A DNA stretch of 64,000 nt from Aquibium carbonis (GCF_003970795.1 NZ_RWKW01000002.1:1-64000), one strand, 5' to 3'; numbered from the stretch's first letter, positions 44,920-54,248 are shown. Translations and numbers: made by a program. Notes: generated from the letters alone by a model not told the origin.

Positions 44920-46566
44920 ATGGATTGCGACGCCATCATCGTGGGCGGCGGGCTCGCGGGGCTCGTGGCCGCGGCAGAGCTTGCCGACCGCGGCAAGCGC
45001 GTGACCATCCTGGAGCAGGAGGGCGAGAACTCGCTTGGCGGACAGGCCTTCTGGTCGCTTGGCGGGCTGTTCTTCGTCGACAGTCCGGAACAGCGGCGGC
45101 TGCGGATCCGCGACAGCCGCGACCTGGCGCTGCAGGACTGGTTGGGTTCGGCGCAGTTCGACCGGCCGGAAGACCACTGGCCGCGCAAGACGGCCGAGGC
45201 CTACATCGATTTCGCCGCAGGCGAGATGCGGCCATGGCTGCATGCGATGGGAATGCGATGGTTTCCGGTGGTAGGCTGGGCCGAGCGCGGCGGCGGGCAC
45301 GCGCACGGCCATGGCAACTCGGTGCCGCGCTTCCATATCACCTGGGGCACCGGGCCGGGCGTCGTCGAGCCCTTCGAGCAGCGCGTTCGGGCGCATGCGA
45401 CCGCCGGCCTGATCACGCTCAAGTTCCGCCACCGTGTCTCGAGGCTCATCCGGACGAACGGCGCGGTGACGGGGGTCGCGGGCGAGATCCTCGAACCCTC
45501 GACGGTGGCGCGCGGACAGAAGTCCGGCAGAAACATCGTCGGCGACTTCGAACTGTCGGCAGGCGCGGTGCTGGTGACATCCGGCGGCATCGGCGGCGAC
45601 CTCGATCTCGTGCGCAAGGCCTGGCCGGTCGAGCGGCTGGGGCCAGCGCCGAAGACCATGGTCGCGGGCGTGCCACATCATGTCGACGGCCGCATGGTCG
45701 CCATCAGCCAGGCCGCAGGGGCGGCGGTCATCAACGGCGACCGCATGTGGCACTACACCGAAGGCGTTCGGAACTGGGATCCGATCTGGCCGAACCATGG
45801 CATTCGCATCCTGCCCGGGCCGTCGTCGATGTGGTTCGACGCGCGTGGCGAACGGCTGCCGGCGCCCTGCATGCCAGGTTTCGACACGCTCTCGACGCTG
45901 AAACACATCCTCGCCACCGGCCATGACTGGTCGTGGTTCGTGCTGACGCAGAAGATCATCAAGAAGGAGTTCGCGCTGTCGGGCTCAGAGCAGAACCCGG
46001 ACTTCACCGCGAAGGACTGGCGGGCGGTGCTCAAGAACCGTCGCGGCGCGTCGGCTCCGCCGCCGGTCGAGGCGTTCAAGCAAAAGGGCGCCGATTTCAT
46101 CGTGCAAAAGGATCTGGGCGCGCTCGTGGAGGCCATGAACGCGATGACCGGCGAGCCGATGATCGATGCCGGCCGGCTGCGGATGCAGATCGAGGCGCGC
46201 GACCGGGAAATCGACAACCCCTTCTCCAAGGATGCTCAGGTGACGGCAATCCGAGGGGCGCGCGCCTATCTCGGCGACAAGCTGATCCGCACGGCCAAGC
46301 CGCACAAGATCCTCGATCCGGCAAACGGACCGTTGATCGCCGTCAGGCTCAACATTCTGACGCGCAAGACACTGGGCGGGCTTCACACCAACCTCGACGG
46401 ACAGGTGCTCGATGCGGCAGGCGAGCCGATCCCCGGCCTCTATGCGGCCGGCGAGGTTGCAGGCTTCGGTGGCGGCGGCTACCACGGCACCAACGCGCTG
46501 GAGGGAACCTTCCTCGGCGGCTGCATCTTCTCGGGCAGGAATGCGGGCCGCCACGCGGCGGGATGA
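44920..46566 (+). CDS. FAD-binding dehydrogenase (fumarate reductase/KstD-like)
   Basis: 548-residue flavoprotein of the FAD_binding_2 class. The dinucleotide site is IIVGGGLAGLVAAAELADRG (about 6-25), and the C-terminal FAD contact is GLYAAGEVAGFGGGGYHG. Sequence resembles bacterial FAD-binding dehydrogenases that act on alpha,beta-unsaturated or 3-keto compounds such as ketosteroids, but the substrate is open. No signal peptide or heme motif. GGGAGG lies before the ATG. An M20 amidohydrolase follows after 10 bases, so the two are an operon. Confidence 0.86.
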   Translation: MDCDAIIVGGGLAGLVAAAELADRGKRVTILEQEGENSLGGQAFWSLGGLFFVDSPEQRRLRIRDSRDLALQDWLGSAQFDRPEDHWPRKTAEAYIDFAAGEMRPWLHAMGMRWFPVVGWAERGGGHAHGHGNSVPRFHITWGTGPGVVEPFEQRVRAHATAGLITLKFRHRVSRLIRTNGAVTGVAGEILEPSTVARGQKSGRNIVGDFELSAGAVLVTSGGIGGDLDLVRKAWPVERLGPAPKTMVAGVPHHVDGRMVAISQAAGAAVINGDRMWHYTEGVRNWDPIWPNHGIRILPGPSSMWFDARGERLPAPCMPGFDTLSTLKHILATGHDWSWFVLTQKIIKKEFALSGSEQNPDFTAKDWRAVLKNRRGASAPPPVEAFKQKGADFIVQKDLGALVEAMNAMTGEPMIDAGRLRMQIEARDREIDNPFSKDAQVTAIRGARAYLGDKLIRTAKPHKILDPANGPLIAVRLNILTRKTLGGLHTNLDGQVLDAAGEPIPGLYAAGEVAGFGGGGYHGTNALEGTFLGGCIFSGRNAGRHAAG

Positions 46567-46576
46567 GGAGACCGGT

Positions 46577-47737
46577 ATGGACCTGATGAATCACGGCTTC
46601 ACCAATGCCGACATCGCCGAACTGACGGCGTGGCGACGCAAGCTCCATGAAAACCCCGAGATCTCCGGCGAGGAGGAGGGGACGGCTCGTGAGGTGGTGG
46701 CCTTCCTCGCCGACACCGCTCCGGATCGGGTGTTGACGAGGATGGGCGGACACGGCGTGGCGGTGGTTTTCGACAGCGGCGCGCCGGGACCGACACTGCT
46801 CTTCCGTTCCGAACTCGACGCCCTGCCGATCGAGGAGCTTTCCGACGCGCCGCACCGCTCGCGGGTGCCGGGCAAGTCGCACATGTGCGGCCATGACGGG
46901 CATACCGCGATCCTGGCCGCCATGGCGCGCCAGCTCGCCCGTCAGCGGCCGAAGACCGGTCGTGTGGTGCTGATGTTCCAGCCCGCAGAGGAAACCGGCG
47001 AGGGCGCGGCCGGCGTGATTGCCGATCCGCGCTTTGGCGAGATCCAGCCCGACTTCGCCTTCTCGCTGCACAATCTCCCGGGCACGCCGCTCAGTCATGT
47101 CCGGCTGAAATCCGGGGTGGTGAACTGCGCCTCGCGCGGCATGCGCATCGTGCTGTCGGGAAAAACCGCGCATTCCTCCATGCCCGAGACCGGTGTGTCG
47201 CCGATGATGGCCGTGAGCCGTCTGATGCCGGCGTTGACCGGACTGTCGGCCGGGCACTTCAGCCGCGACGACTTCGCCCTCGTGACGGTCTGCCACGTTT
47301 CGATGGGCGAGGCGGTGTTCGGTATTGCGCCCGGCCGGGCGGAAATCTTCTGCACGCTGCGCACAAGGCTGGACGAGCGGATGGACGACCTCGTCGCGGC
47401 AGCCGAAGCGCTCGTTCACCGGGAAGAAATCGCGGGCCTCAGCGCATCGGTCGACTACCACGAGATCTTCCTGGCGAGCCTGAACGATCCGGATGCGACG
47501 GCACGGCTGAGGGCGGCGCTCGACGCGGAAGGCATCGTCCACGACGAGGCCGAATTGCCGATGCGCGCGTCGGAGGATTTCGGCCGTTTCGGCCATGGCG
47601 CGAAGTCGGCGATGCTGTTCCTCGGCAGCGGCGAAACCCATCCGCAACTGCACAATCCCGACTACGACTTTCCCGACGACCTGATCCCGATCGGCGCACG
47701 CATCTTCCTGCGCGTCGCGCGGACGATGCTGGGGTAG
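46577..47737 (+). CDS. M20-family amidohydrolase (hippurate hydrolase-like)
   Basis: 386-residue metal-dependent aminoacylase or amidohydrolase of the M20D group (IAA-amino acid and hippurate hydrolase relatives). Metal ligands: FRSELDALPI, HMCGHDGHTA, QPAEETGEG (catalytic Glu in EE), and FSLHNLPG. The dimerisation domain is about 175-290. Operon partner of the upstream FAD dehydrogenase. GAGGAG precedes the ATG. Substrate unknown. Confidence 0.9.
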   Translation: MDLMNHGFTNADIAELTAWRRKLHENPEISGEEEGTAREVVAFLADTAPDRVLTRMGGHGVAVVFDSGAPGPTLLFRSELDALPIEELSDAPHRSRVPGKSHMCGHDGHTAILAAMARQLARQRPKTGRVVLMFQPAEETGEGAAGVIADPRFGEIQPDFAFSLHNLPGTPLSHVRLKSGVVNCASRGMRIVLSGKTAHSSMPETGVSPMMAVSRLMPALTGLSAGHFSRDDFALVTVCHVSMGEAVFGIAPGRAEIFCTLRTRLDERMDDLVAAAEALVHREEIAGLSASVDYHEIFLASLNDPDATARLRAALDAEGIVHDEAELPMRASEDFGRFGHGAKSAMLFLGSGETHPQLHNPDYDFPDDLIPIGARIFLRVARTMLG

Positions 47738-47769
47738 GGGAAAGAGGAGGCGCCGCCAGTGGCCGGTTC

Positions 47770-49572
47770 CTACTCGGCCGCCTTCCTGAACGCATCCGCG
47801 CCGGTTTCGAACTGCAGCTTGGCAAGCCGGGCATAGACACCGTTCTGCATGACGAGGCTCTGGTGCGTGCCCTCCTCGACCACGCGGCCCTCGTCGAGCA
47901 CGAGAATGCGGTCCGCCTTGAGCACGGTAGCGAGGCGATGCGCGATGACGAGCGTCGTGCGGCCTTCCATCAGGCGTTCGAGCGCGGCCTGCACCAGGGT
48001 CTCGCTCTGGGCGTCCAACGCCGAGGTCGCCTCGTCGAGGAGCAGGATCGGCGCATCGCGCAGGATGGCGCGGGCGATCGCGACGCGCTGTCGCTGGCCG
48101 CCGGACAGCGTCACGCCGCGCTCGCCCACCGGGGTGTCGTAGCCCTTGTCGAGGGCGCGGATGAACTCGTCGGCCAGCGCGTCCTTTGCGGCCGCCTCGA
48201 TCTCGGCGTCGGTCGCGCCAGGGCGGCCAAAGGCGATGTTCTCGCGCACGGTGGCGGCGAAGATGGTGAGGTCCTGCGGGACGAGGGCAATGCGCGAGCG
48301 GGCCTCGATCGGATCCGTCTTGGCGAGATCGACCCCGTCGATGAGGATCGATCCGCCCTGTGGGTCGTAGAAGCGCAGCAGGAGCGAGAAGATCGTCGTC
48401 TTGCCCGCGCCGGACGGCCCGACGATGGCGATGGTCTCGCCGGGCCTGGCCTCGAAGGAGAAGCCGCGCAAGGCCGACCGTTCCGGCGCGGTGGGATAGG
48501 CGAACTGAACGTCGCGAAACTCGACCGAGCCGATGGGCGTCGCCGGCAAGGGCGTCGGATTGGCGGGCGCGGCGATCGTCGGCTCCTCGGCGAGTAGCTC
48601 GGTCAGCCGCTCTGCAGCGCCAGCCGCCTGGCTGAGTTCGCCCCACACCTCCGACAGGGCGCCGAGCGCACCTGCGGCAAAGACCGAGTAGAGCAGGAAC
48701 TGTCCCAGCGTACCGGCACTCATGGTGCCGGCAAGGACGTCGCGTGACCCGAACCAGAGCACCGCCACGACCGAGGAGAAAATCATGAAGATGGCGAAGA
48801 AGGTGAGGAAGGATCGCGCGAAGACCGAAGACTGCGCGGCCCGGAACGCGATCTCGACGGCGCCGGCGAACTTCGTCGAGACGAGCTTCTCGTTGGTAAA
48901 GGCCTGCAGCGTGCGGATCGAGCCGATCTGTTCGCTGGCATAGGCGGAGGCGGCCGCCAGCGTGTCCTGCGCAAGCCGCGACCTGCGCCTGACCGAGCGG
49001 CCGAAGGCGACCAGCGGAAGCACCACGATCGGAATGGCGCCGATGACCAGCATCGACAGCTTGGGGCTGGTCACCACCATCATGCCGAGCGCGCCGATGC
49101 CCAGAATCGTGTTGCGAAGGGCCATCGACGCGGTGGCGCCGACGGCCGACTTGATCTGCGTGGTGTCGGCCGTGAGCCGCGAGACGATTTCGCCGGACTG
49201 CACCGTGTCGAAGTAGCCGGGCGACAGCATGGTGACATGCTGAAAGACATCGCGGCGGACGTCGGAGACGATACGCTCGCCGAGCGTGATGACGAAATAG
49301 TAACGGCAGGCCGAGGCAAGCGCGAGCACCAGGGCAATGACGATCAGCATCGAGAAATAATTCGCGATGAAGGTGGAATCGGAGGCCGAGAAGCCATGAT
49401 CGACCATGCGTCGCACGGCGATCGGCAGCGTCAGCGTGGTTCCGGCAGCAACCGCAAGGAAGACCAGAGCCCCGGCCACGAGGCCCTTGTAGTGCAGGAG
49501 ATAGGGAAACAGCTTGCGAAGCGGTTTTAGGGAGCGGCGGCGTCTTTCCGCCTCGCCCGATAGATCCGCCAT
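47770..49572 (-). CDS. ABC transporter, fused permease-ATPase (exporter)
   Basis: 600-residue half-transporter that must dimerise. Six membrane helices (about 30-310) precede the ATPase: Walker A GPSGAGKTT from 385, Q-loop ALVPQDLTIF, signature LSGGQRQ at 489-495, Walker B ILLLDEATSALD at 509-520, and the switch IAHRLATV. Related to lipid and multidrug exporters (MsbA/LmrA class); cargo unknown. The ATG at 49572 follows GAGGTCGGG. A longer frame would run into the rpmE region. Confidence 0.91.
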   Translation of the reverse strand: MADLSGEAERRRRSLKPLRKLFPYLLHYKGLVAGALVFLAVAAGTTLTLPIAVRRMVDHGFSASDSTFIANYFSMLIVIALVLALASACRYYFVITLGERIVSDVRRDVFQHVTMLSPGYFDTVQSGEIVSRLTADTTQIKSAVGATASMALRNTILGIGALGMMVVTSPKLSMLVIGAIPIVVLPLVAFGRSVRRRSRLAQDTLAAASAYASEQIGSIRTLQAFTNEKLVSTKFAGAVEIAFRAAQSSVFARSFLTFFAIFMIFSSVVAVLWFGSRDVLAGTMSAGTLGQFLLYSVFAAGALGALSEVWGELSQAAGAAERLTELLAEEPTIAAPANPTPLPATPIGSVEFRDVQFAYPTAPERSALRGFSFEARPGETIAIVGPSGAGKTTIFSLLLRFYDPQGGSILIDGVDLAKTDPIEARSRIALVPQDLTIFAATVRENIAFGRPGATDAEIEAAAKDALADEFIRALDKGYDTPVGERGVTLSGGQRQRVAIARAILRDAPILLLDEATSALDAQSETLVQAALERLMEGRTTLVIAHRLATVLKADRILVLDEGRVVEEGTHQSLVMQNGVYARLAKLQFETGADAFRKAAE

Positions 49573-49768
49573 CCCGACCTCGCTTCCTTGACCGCCGGTC
49601 GCGCGCTGGAGCGCCCGGTCTTGTGCTTCCGTTTCGGCTGATGTATAGGCTCGCCGACGTTTTTGGAAGCCGTAGCCCTCGCTGGCCGCGGCTTCAACCA
49701 TTTCACACAGGCAAGATTGCCGCAGGCGCGCCGGCCGCGCGGAAGCCGCAAGCATCAGGACGAGAGCG

Positions 49769-49990
49769 ATGAAAGAGAAGATCCATCCCGACTACCACAC
49801 CATCAAGGTGGTGATGACCAACGGCACCGAGTACTTCACGAAGTCGACCTGGGGCAAGGAAGGCGACACGATGAACCTCGACATCGATCCCTCCACGCAT
49901 CCGGCCTGGACCGGCGGTCAGCAGACCCTGCTCGATCGCGGCGGCCGTCTGACCAAGTTCAAGAGCAAGTTCGCCGGCCTCGGCCTCTGA
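49769..49990 (+). CDS. rpmE: Large ribosomal subunit protein bL31
   Basis: 73-residue bL31. The conserved [23 protein letters not shown] beginning is present in part (residues 6-25), followed by the [10 protein letters not shown] segment. There are no Cys residues, so this is the zinc-free form found in alphaproteobacteria; it needs no zinc for folding. A strong terminator lies 27 bases after the stop, so it is a single-gene transcript. Confidence 0.95.
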   Translation: MKEKIHPDYHTIKVVMTNGTEYFTKSTWGKEGDTMNLDIDPSTHPAWTGGQQTLLDRGGRLTKFKSKFAGLGL

Positions 49991-50016
49991 GCCGCACACA
50001 ACCGGTCGGATTTCGG

Positions 50017-50041
50017 AAACCCCGCTTCGGCGGGGTTTTTT
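50017..50041 (+). terminator. rpmE intrinsic terminator
   Basis: AACCCCGC-TTCG-GCGGGGTT, an 8-base stem with a stable UUCG loop, followed by a run of six T's (50036-50041). Clear Rho-independent terminator. Confidence 0.94.
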
Positions 50042-50078
50042 GTTGCAGGCAAGACAGGACGATGAACGATGCCGTCGC

Positions 50079-50372
50079 TCAGGCGGTGGCGGGCTTGGCG
50101 TCGGAATGCCCGAGATCCCTTTCGGGCCAGACGAGATCTCGCACGCGCTGCTTGAGAACCTTGGCTTCCGGAAAGCCGCCGTCGCGCTTGCGCTCCCAGA
50201 TCGTGACTCCGTCGCAAGCGATCTCGAAGACGCCGCCCGTGCCCGGAACCAGCGCCACCTCGCCCAAGTCCGCCCCGAAGCTCGACAGAAGCTCCTGCGC
50301 CATCCACGCGGCGCGCAGGAGCCATTGGCACTGGGTACAGTAGGTGATGGCGATGCGCGGCCGTCCGCTCAT
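50079..50372 (-). CDS. SelT/SelW/SelH (Rdx)-family selenoprotein-like redox protein
   Basis: 97 residues with the Rdx fold: CTQC at residues 12-15 ([19 protein letters not shown]) is the redox motif, with Cys in place of selenocysteine. The second half has [12 protein letters not shown] and [14 protein letters not shown]. Small thioredoxin-like proteins of this kind probably pass disulfides or bind partner proteins; role unknown. Its ATG overlaps the yebC stop by four bases (ATGA). Confidence 0.88.
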   Translation of the reverse strand: MSGRPRIAITYCTQCQWLLRAAWMAQELLSSFGADLGEVALVPGTGGVFEIACDGVTIWERKRDGGFPEAKVLKQRVRDLVWPERDLGHSDAKPATA

Positions 50373-51118
50373 GCGGCGGAGAGCTTCGCCATCGTCTCCT
50401 CGTCGACCTCGAAATTGGCGTAGACGTTCTGGACGTCGTCGTCATCCTCGAGAACGGCGATCAGCTTCATCAGCGATTGCGCGCGTTCCTCGTCGACCGG
50501 GATCGTGTTCTGCGGCTTCCAGATCGTCTTGACCGTCTCGGCCTCGCCAAGCGCGGTTTCCAGCGCCTTCGAGACCTCGCCGATGTCGGCGAAGGCGCAA
50601 TAGATCGTGTGGCCTTCCTCGTCGGACTGCACGTCCTCGGCACCCGCCTCGATCGCGGCTTCCATCACCTTGTCCGCGTCGCCGGCGGAGGCCGGGTAAT
50701 AGATCTCTCCGGCCCGGTCCCACATGAAGGAGACGGAGCCGGTTTCGCCGAGCGCGCCGCCGGCCTTGGTAAAGGCCGCGCGCACGTTGGAGGCGGAGCG
50801 GTTGCGATTGTCGGTCAAGGCTTCGACGATGACGGCGACGCCGCCGGGGCCGTAGCCCTCGTAGCGCACTTCCTCGTAGTTCTCGGTGTCGCCGCCGGCC
50901 GCCTTGTTGATGGCGCGCTGGATGTTGTCCTTCGGCATCGACTGCGCCTTGGCCGCCTGGATGGCGAGGCGAAGGCGCGGGTTCATGTCGGGATCGGGCA
51001 TCCCCATCTTGGCGGCGACGGTGATCTCGCGTGCGAACTTGGAAAACATCTTCGACCGCACGGCGTCCTGACGCCCCTTGCGATGCATGATGTTCTTGAA
51101 CTGTGAATGGCCAGCCAT
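50369..51118 (-). CDS. YebC/PmpR-family DNA- or ribosome-associated regulator
   Basis: 249-residue TACO1/YebC protein. Starts [18 protein letters not shown] and has [20 protein letters not shown] and [20 protein letters not shown], all family hallmarks. Known relatives act as transcription regulators or help translation of proline-rich proteins, so its role here may be the latter. In many alphaproteobacteria it sits next to ruvC; here it is instead followed by the Rdx gene. Start at 51118. Confidence 0.95.
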   Translation of the reverse strand: MAGHSQFKNIMHRKGRQDAVRSKMFSKFAREITVAAKMGMPDPDMNPRLRLAIQAAKAQSMPKDNIQRAINKAAGGDTENYEEVRYEGYGPGGVAVIVEALTDNRNRSASNVRAAFTKAGGALGETGSVSFMWDRAGEIYYPASAGDADKVMEAAIEAGAEDVQSDEEGHTIYCAFADIGEVSKALETALGEAETVKTIWKPQNTIPVDEERAQSLMKLIAVLEDDDDVQNVYANFEVDEETMAKLSAA

Positions 51119-51195
51119 GGCACCCCTGTCGTGGTCTTTTCAGGATTTGGCGGGCTTATAGTTAGTTTGCGGGCGAAGGTCCAGAAAAACAGGCT

Positions 51196-51603
51196 TCAGG
51201 CGCCGTGCTTCGGCTCGATCAGGTCCCAGCGATTGCCATGAAGATCCGCGAAGACGGCCACCGTGCCATAGGATTCGTGGCGCGGCGCTTCGAGGAAGAC
51301 AACCCCTTTGGCGGCCATCGCCGCATGATCGCGGCCGAAATCGTCGGTTTCGAGAAACAGGAAGACACGGCCGCCGGTCTGGTCGCCGATGCGCTCCCGC
51401 TGCGCGTCTCCGTCGGCCTTCGCCAGAAGCACGCGGGCGCCTCCATCGGGCGTTCCCATGACCACCCAGCGCTTGCCGCCGCCCAGGTCGACGTCTTCCA
51501 GGAGGTCCAGACGCAGGCAATCGCGATACCAGTCGATCGCCGCGCCATAGTCGGCGACGAGCAAGGCAACGGTGGCGATGCGCCGCGCAGATTTGGCCGT
51601 CAT
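51196..51603 (-). CDS. VOC-superfamily (glyoxalase-like) protein
   Basis: 135 residues, two beta-alpha-beta-beta-beta units. The first starts VALLVADYGAAIDWYRDCLR, the second FLFLETDDFGRDHAAMAAKG, ending in FADLHGNRWDLIEP. Metal ligands are only partly visible, so dioxygenase, glyoxalase or binding-only roles are all open. It overlaps the upstream membrane-protein gene by four bases (ATGA) and is read toward yebC, 77 bases away. Confidence 0.82.
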   Translation of the reverse strand: MTAKSARRIATVALLVADYGAAIDWYRDCLRLDLLEDVDLGGGKRWVVMGTPDGGARVLLAKADGDAQRERIGDQTGGRVFLFLETDDFGRDHAAMAAKGVVFLEAPRHESYGTVAVFADLHGNRWDLIEPKHGA

Positions 51604-51992
51604 TCGGCGATGACGTAGCGGCCGAGCATCCGGCGCTGGGCCAGGTCGTAGTGATAGATCGCTGTGGTGCCGCCCGGCAGTTCGGCATGCAGCGTCAGCC
51701 GGTCGCCGGACAGCGCCTGGGAGACGACGCGTGCGCCGGCCGGCAGGGCGATGACGCCTTCCACGAACGGCATGTCGGCCGAGGACGGAACGGCGGCGCT
51801 GGACGGCGATGGCGCGCTCGTCGACGAGAAGACACCAGACTTGTAGACAACGGCGCCCAGCACGGCCATAACGGCGGCCAGCAGAATGCCGATGTTGATG
51901 ACGACGAAGCGCATGAGTTTGCGCTGAACCCGCTCGGCAGCCGGATCGAGCGGCTGTTCGTCGAGTTCATGATCGAGGGTCGGTTTCTGCAT
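51600..51992 (-). CDS. Single-pass membrane protein of unknown function (DUF6476-like)
   Basis: 130 residues. A cytosolic start (LDEQPLDPAAERVQRK) is followed by one helix at about 28-50 (FVVINIGILLAAVMAVLGAV) and a periplasmic domain with a Ser/Pro linker and a small beta-rich part (VVSQALSGDRLTLHAELPGG). Similar proteins occur in rhizobia and rhodobacters without a known role. Stop overlaps the start of the VOC gene. Divergent from rluD. Confidence 0.75.
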   Translation of the reverse strand: MQKPTLDHELDEQPLDPAAERVQRKLMRFVVINIGILLAAVMAVLGAVVYKSGVFSSTSAPSPSSAAVPSSADMPFVEGVIALPAGARVVSQALSGDRLTLHAELPGGTTAIYHYDLAQRRMLGRYVIAE

Positions 51993-52047
51993 TTTTTCCG
52001 GAGCCAAGTCCCTGTCGCGAGCCCCTGATATCGAAGCCGAACCCGTT

Positions 52048-53070
52048 TTGGAAGGCGAAAGCGTCTTCGTCGCTGATTCCACCGCAGCAGGCGAGCGGCT
52101 CGACCAATGGCTGACCGCGAGACTGGGCGGCGAATTCTCGCGCAGTCGCGTCCAGTCGCTGATCCGGGACGGAGCGGTTCGCGTGGGGCCGGCCGTGGTG
52201 ACGGAGCCCAAGCGCAAGATTGCTGATGGCGACCGCATCACGCTGGCAGTGCCTGAAGCCGAACCGGCCGAGCCCGAGGGCGAGAACATTCCGCTGACCG
52301 TCCTGTTCGAGGACGAGCACCTGATCGTGATCGACAAGCCGGCCGGGCTCGTCGTCCATCCGGGCTCGGGCAACTGGACCGGAACGCTTGTCAACGCGCT
52401 GATCCATCATTGCGGCGCCTCGTTGTCGGGCATCGGCGGCGTGAAGCGCCCGGGCATCGTTCACCGGCTCGACAAGGACACCAGCGGCGTGATGGTGGCC
52501 GCCAAGACCGACGCGGCACACCGCGCGCTGTCGGACGCCTTCGCCGACCACGGACGCAGCGGCGATCTGGAACGAGCCTATGCCGCGCTGGTCTGGGGCG
52601 TGCCGCCGCGCAATTCCGGCACGATCGACGCCGCGCTCGGCCGATCCGGGAAGGATCGCACCAAGCGGGCGGTCGTCAACGAAAACCGCGAGGACGCCCG
52701 CCATGCGGTGACGCATTTCAGGGTGGACAAGCGCTTCGTGCTGGCCGGCAAGGAAGACGTGGCTTCGCTCGTCGAATGCCGCCTGGAGACCGGGCGCACT
52801 CATCAGATCCGCGTACACATGGCCCATATCGGTCATCCGCTGATCGGCGATCCTGAATATGGCGGCGCCTTCCGCACCAAGGCGAATCGCCTGCCCGAGC
52901 CGTTGAGGAGCCTAGCAAGCGGCTTTCCGCGCCAGGCCCTGCATGCCCGCCTGCTGGCGTTCCGCCATCCCGCCACGGGCGAAGCGATGACGTTCGAAAC
53001 GGACCTGCCGCCCGACATGTCGGAACTCGTGGCGGGGTTCGAGGGTTTGTCTGCCAAGCGCCGAAACTGA
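52048..53070 (+). CDS. rluD: 23S rRNA pseudouridine synthase RluD
   Basis: 340-residue RluA-family enzyme, which in E. coli makes pseudouridines 1911, 1915 and 1917 of 23S rRNA. An S4 domain at about 15-75 (ERLDQWLTARLGGEFSRSRV) precedes the catalytic domain with IVHRLDKDTSG, whose Asp142 is the catalytic residue. The start is uncertain. No ATG is available; TTG at 52048 is used, but its ribosome site is poor. CTG at 52012, in frame and eight bases after GGAG, is a possible non-standard start. Sequence alone cannot exclude the RluC or RluA specificity. Confidence 0.9.
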   Translation: MEGESVFVADSTAAGERLDQWLTARLGGEFSRSRVQSLIRDGAVRVGPAVVTEPKRKIADGDRITLAVPEAEPAEPEGENIPLTVLFEDEHLIVIDKPAGLVVHPGSGNWTGTLVNALIHHCGASLSGIGGVKRPGIVHRLDKDTSGVMVAAKTDAAHRALSDAFADHGRSGDLERAYAALVWGVPPRNSGTIDAALGRSGKDRTKRAVVNENREDARHAVTHFRVDKRFVLAGKEDVASLVECRLETGRTHQIRVHMAHIGHPLIGDPEYGGAFRTKANRLPEPLRSLASGFPRQALHARLLAFRHPATGEAMTFETDLPPDMSELVAGFEGLSAKRRN

Positions 53071-53114
53071 AGGTCGTCGGCCCAGACAACCGGTCAGGCT
53101 CGTTCACGTGCAGG

Positions 53115-53171
53115 TGACACAGCGTGTCATCCTGACATTCACCGTGAAATCGCCAGAATTCGTCCCTATAT
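53115..53171 (+). promoter_or_regulatory. rpoH promoter region with inverted repeat
   Basis: -10 CTATAT (53166-53171) matches the rhizobial consensus and is preceded 16 bases upstream by GTGAAA (53144-53149) as a weak -35. Further upstream is TGACAC-AGC-GTGTCA (53115-53129), a 6-base inverted repeat. Together they suggest a regulated promoter about 90 bases before the rpoH ATG. The binding factor is unknown. Confidence 0.45.
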
Positions 53172-53261
53172 GACGTCGAGGTCGTGGTGCGTCCGAAGCA
53201 CGACCGCGACCGCTGGTCCGCCGGTTTCCGGGGACCGACAGGAAAAGAGGAAGGGTGCTCC

Positions 53262-54173
53262 ATGGCCCAGTCATTGCCCAGTATCGTTTCCGGTGAAGGC
53301 GGGCTTGCCCGCTACCTGGAAGAAATCCGTCGCTTTCCGATGCTCCAGCCGCAGGAAGAGTACATGCTCGCCAAGCGGTTCAACGAGCACGCCGACACCG
53401 CGGCGGCGCACAGGCTCGTCACAAGCCATCTTCGCCTCGTAGCGAAAATTGCGATGGGATATCGCGGCTATGGACTGCCGATCGGCGAAGTGGTGTCCGA
53501 AGGCAATGTCGGCCTGATGCAGGCGGTGAAGAAGTTCGAGCCCGATCGGGGCTTCCGTCTCGCCACCTATGCGATGTGGTGGATCAAGGCCTCCATCCAG
53601 GAGTACATCCTGCGTTCGTGGAGCCTGGTGAAGATGGGCACGACCGCAAATCAGAAGCGGCTGTTTTTCAACCTGCGCAAGGTCAAAGGCAAGATCCAGG
53701 CGCTCGAGGAAGGCGACCTGAAGCCCGAGCAGATCACGGAAATCGCGACACGCCTCAATGTGTCCGAGGAAGAGGTGGTGTCGATGAATCGTCGCCTCTC
53801 GGGCGACGCGTCACTGAACGCCCCGATCCGCGCGACAGAAGGCGAATCCGGCGAATGGCAGGATTGGCTCGTCGATGACAGCCAGTCCCAGGAAGACATG
53901 CTGGTCGAGCAGGACGAGCTCGAGAACCGCCGCGGCATGCTGTCCGGCGCGCTCGATGTGCTCAACGAACGCGAACGCCGCATTTTCGAGGCGCGGCGGC
54001 TTTCCGAAGACCCGCTGACGCTGGAGGAACTGTCCTCCGAGTTCGACATCAGCCGGGAGCGCGTCCGGCAGATCGAGGTCCGCGCGTTCGAAAAGGTGCA
54101 GGACGCGGTCAAGGCCGCCGCCCGGCGCCAGGCGCAGGCGCTGCGCACCATCGACGCTGGCGCCGAAGCCTGA
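53262..54173 (+). CDS. rpoH: RNA polymerase heat-shock sigma factor RpoH
   Basis: 303-residue sigma-32-type factor. Region 1.2 begins LARYLEEIRRFPML, region 2 includes RLVAKIAMGYRGYGLPIGEV and FRLATYAMWWIKASIQEYIL, the RpoH box QKRLFFNLRK is at residues 131-140, and region 4 has FDISRERVRQIEVRAFEKVQ. The RpoH box and length separate it from RpoD. Rhizobia often carry several rpoH copies; which one this is cannot be told. ATG at 53262 has GAGGAAGG upstream. Confidence 0.95.
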   Translation: MAQSLPSIVSGEGGLARYLEEIRRFPMLQPQEEYMLAKRFNEHADTAAAHRLVTSHLRLVAKIAMGYRGYGLPIGEVVSEGNVGLMQAVKKFEPDRGFRLATYAMWWIKASIQEYILRSWSLVKMGTTANQKRLFFNLRKVKGKIQALEEGDLKPEQITEIATRLNVSEEEVVSMNRRLSGDASLNAPIRATEGESGEWQDWLVDDSQSQEDMLVEQDELENRRGMLSGALDVLNERERRIFEARRLSEDPLTLEELSSEFDISRERVRQIEVRAFEKVQDAVKAAARRQAQALRTIDAGAEA

Positions 54174-54216
54174 CCCACCCTGGCGAGGTTTGCCAGCCGA
54201 TGTTCATGTGATTCAT

Positions 54217-54248
54217 ACGCCGTCGGATCAACGATCCGGCGGCGTTTT
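54217..54248 (+). terminator. rpoH terminator
   Basis: 13-base stem from ACGCCGTCGGATC to GATCCGGCGGCGT with one G-U pair and loop AAC, followed by TTT, 44 bases after the rpoH stop. Confidence 0.88.
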
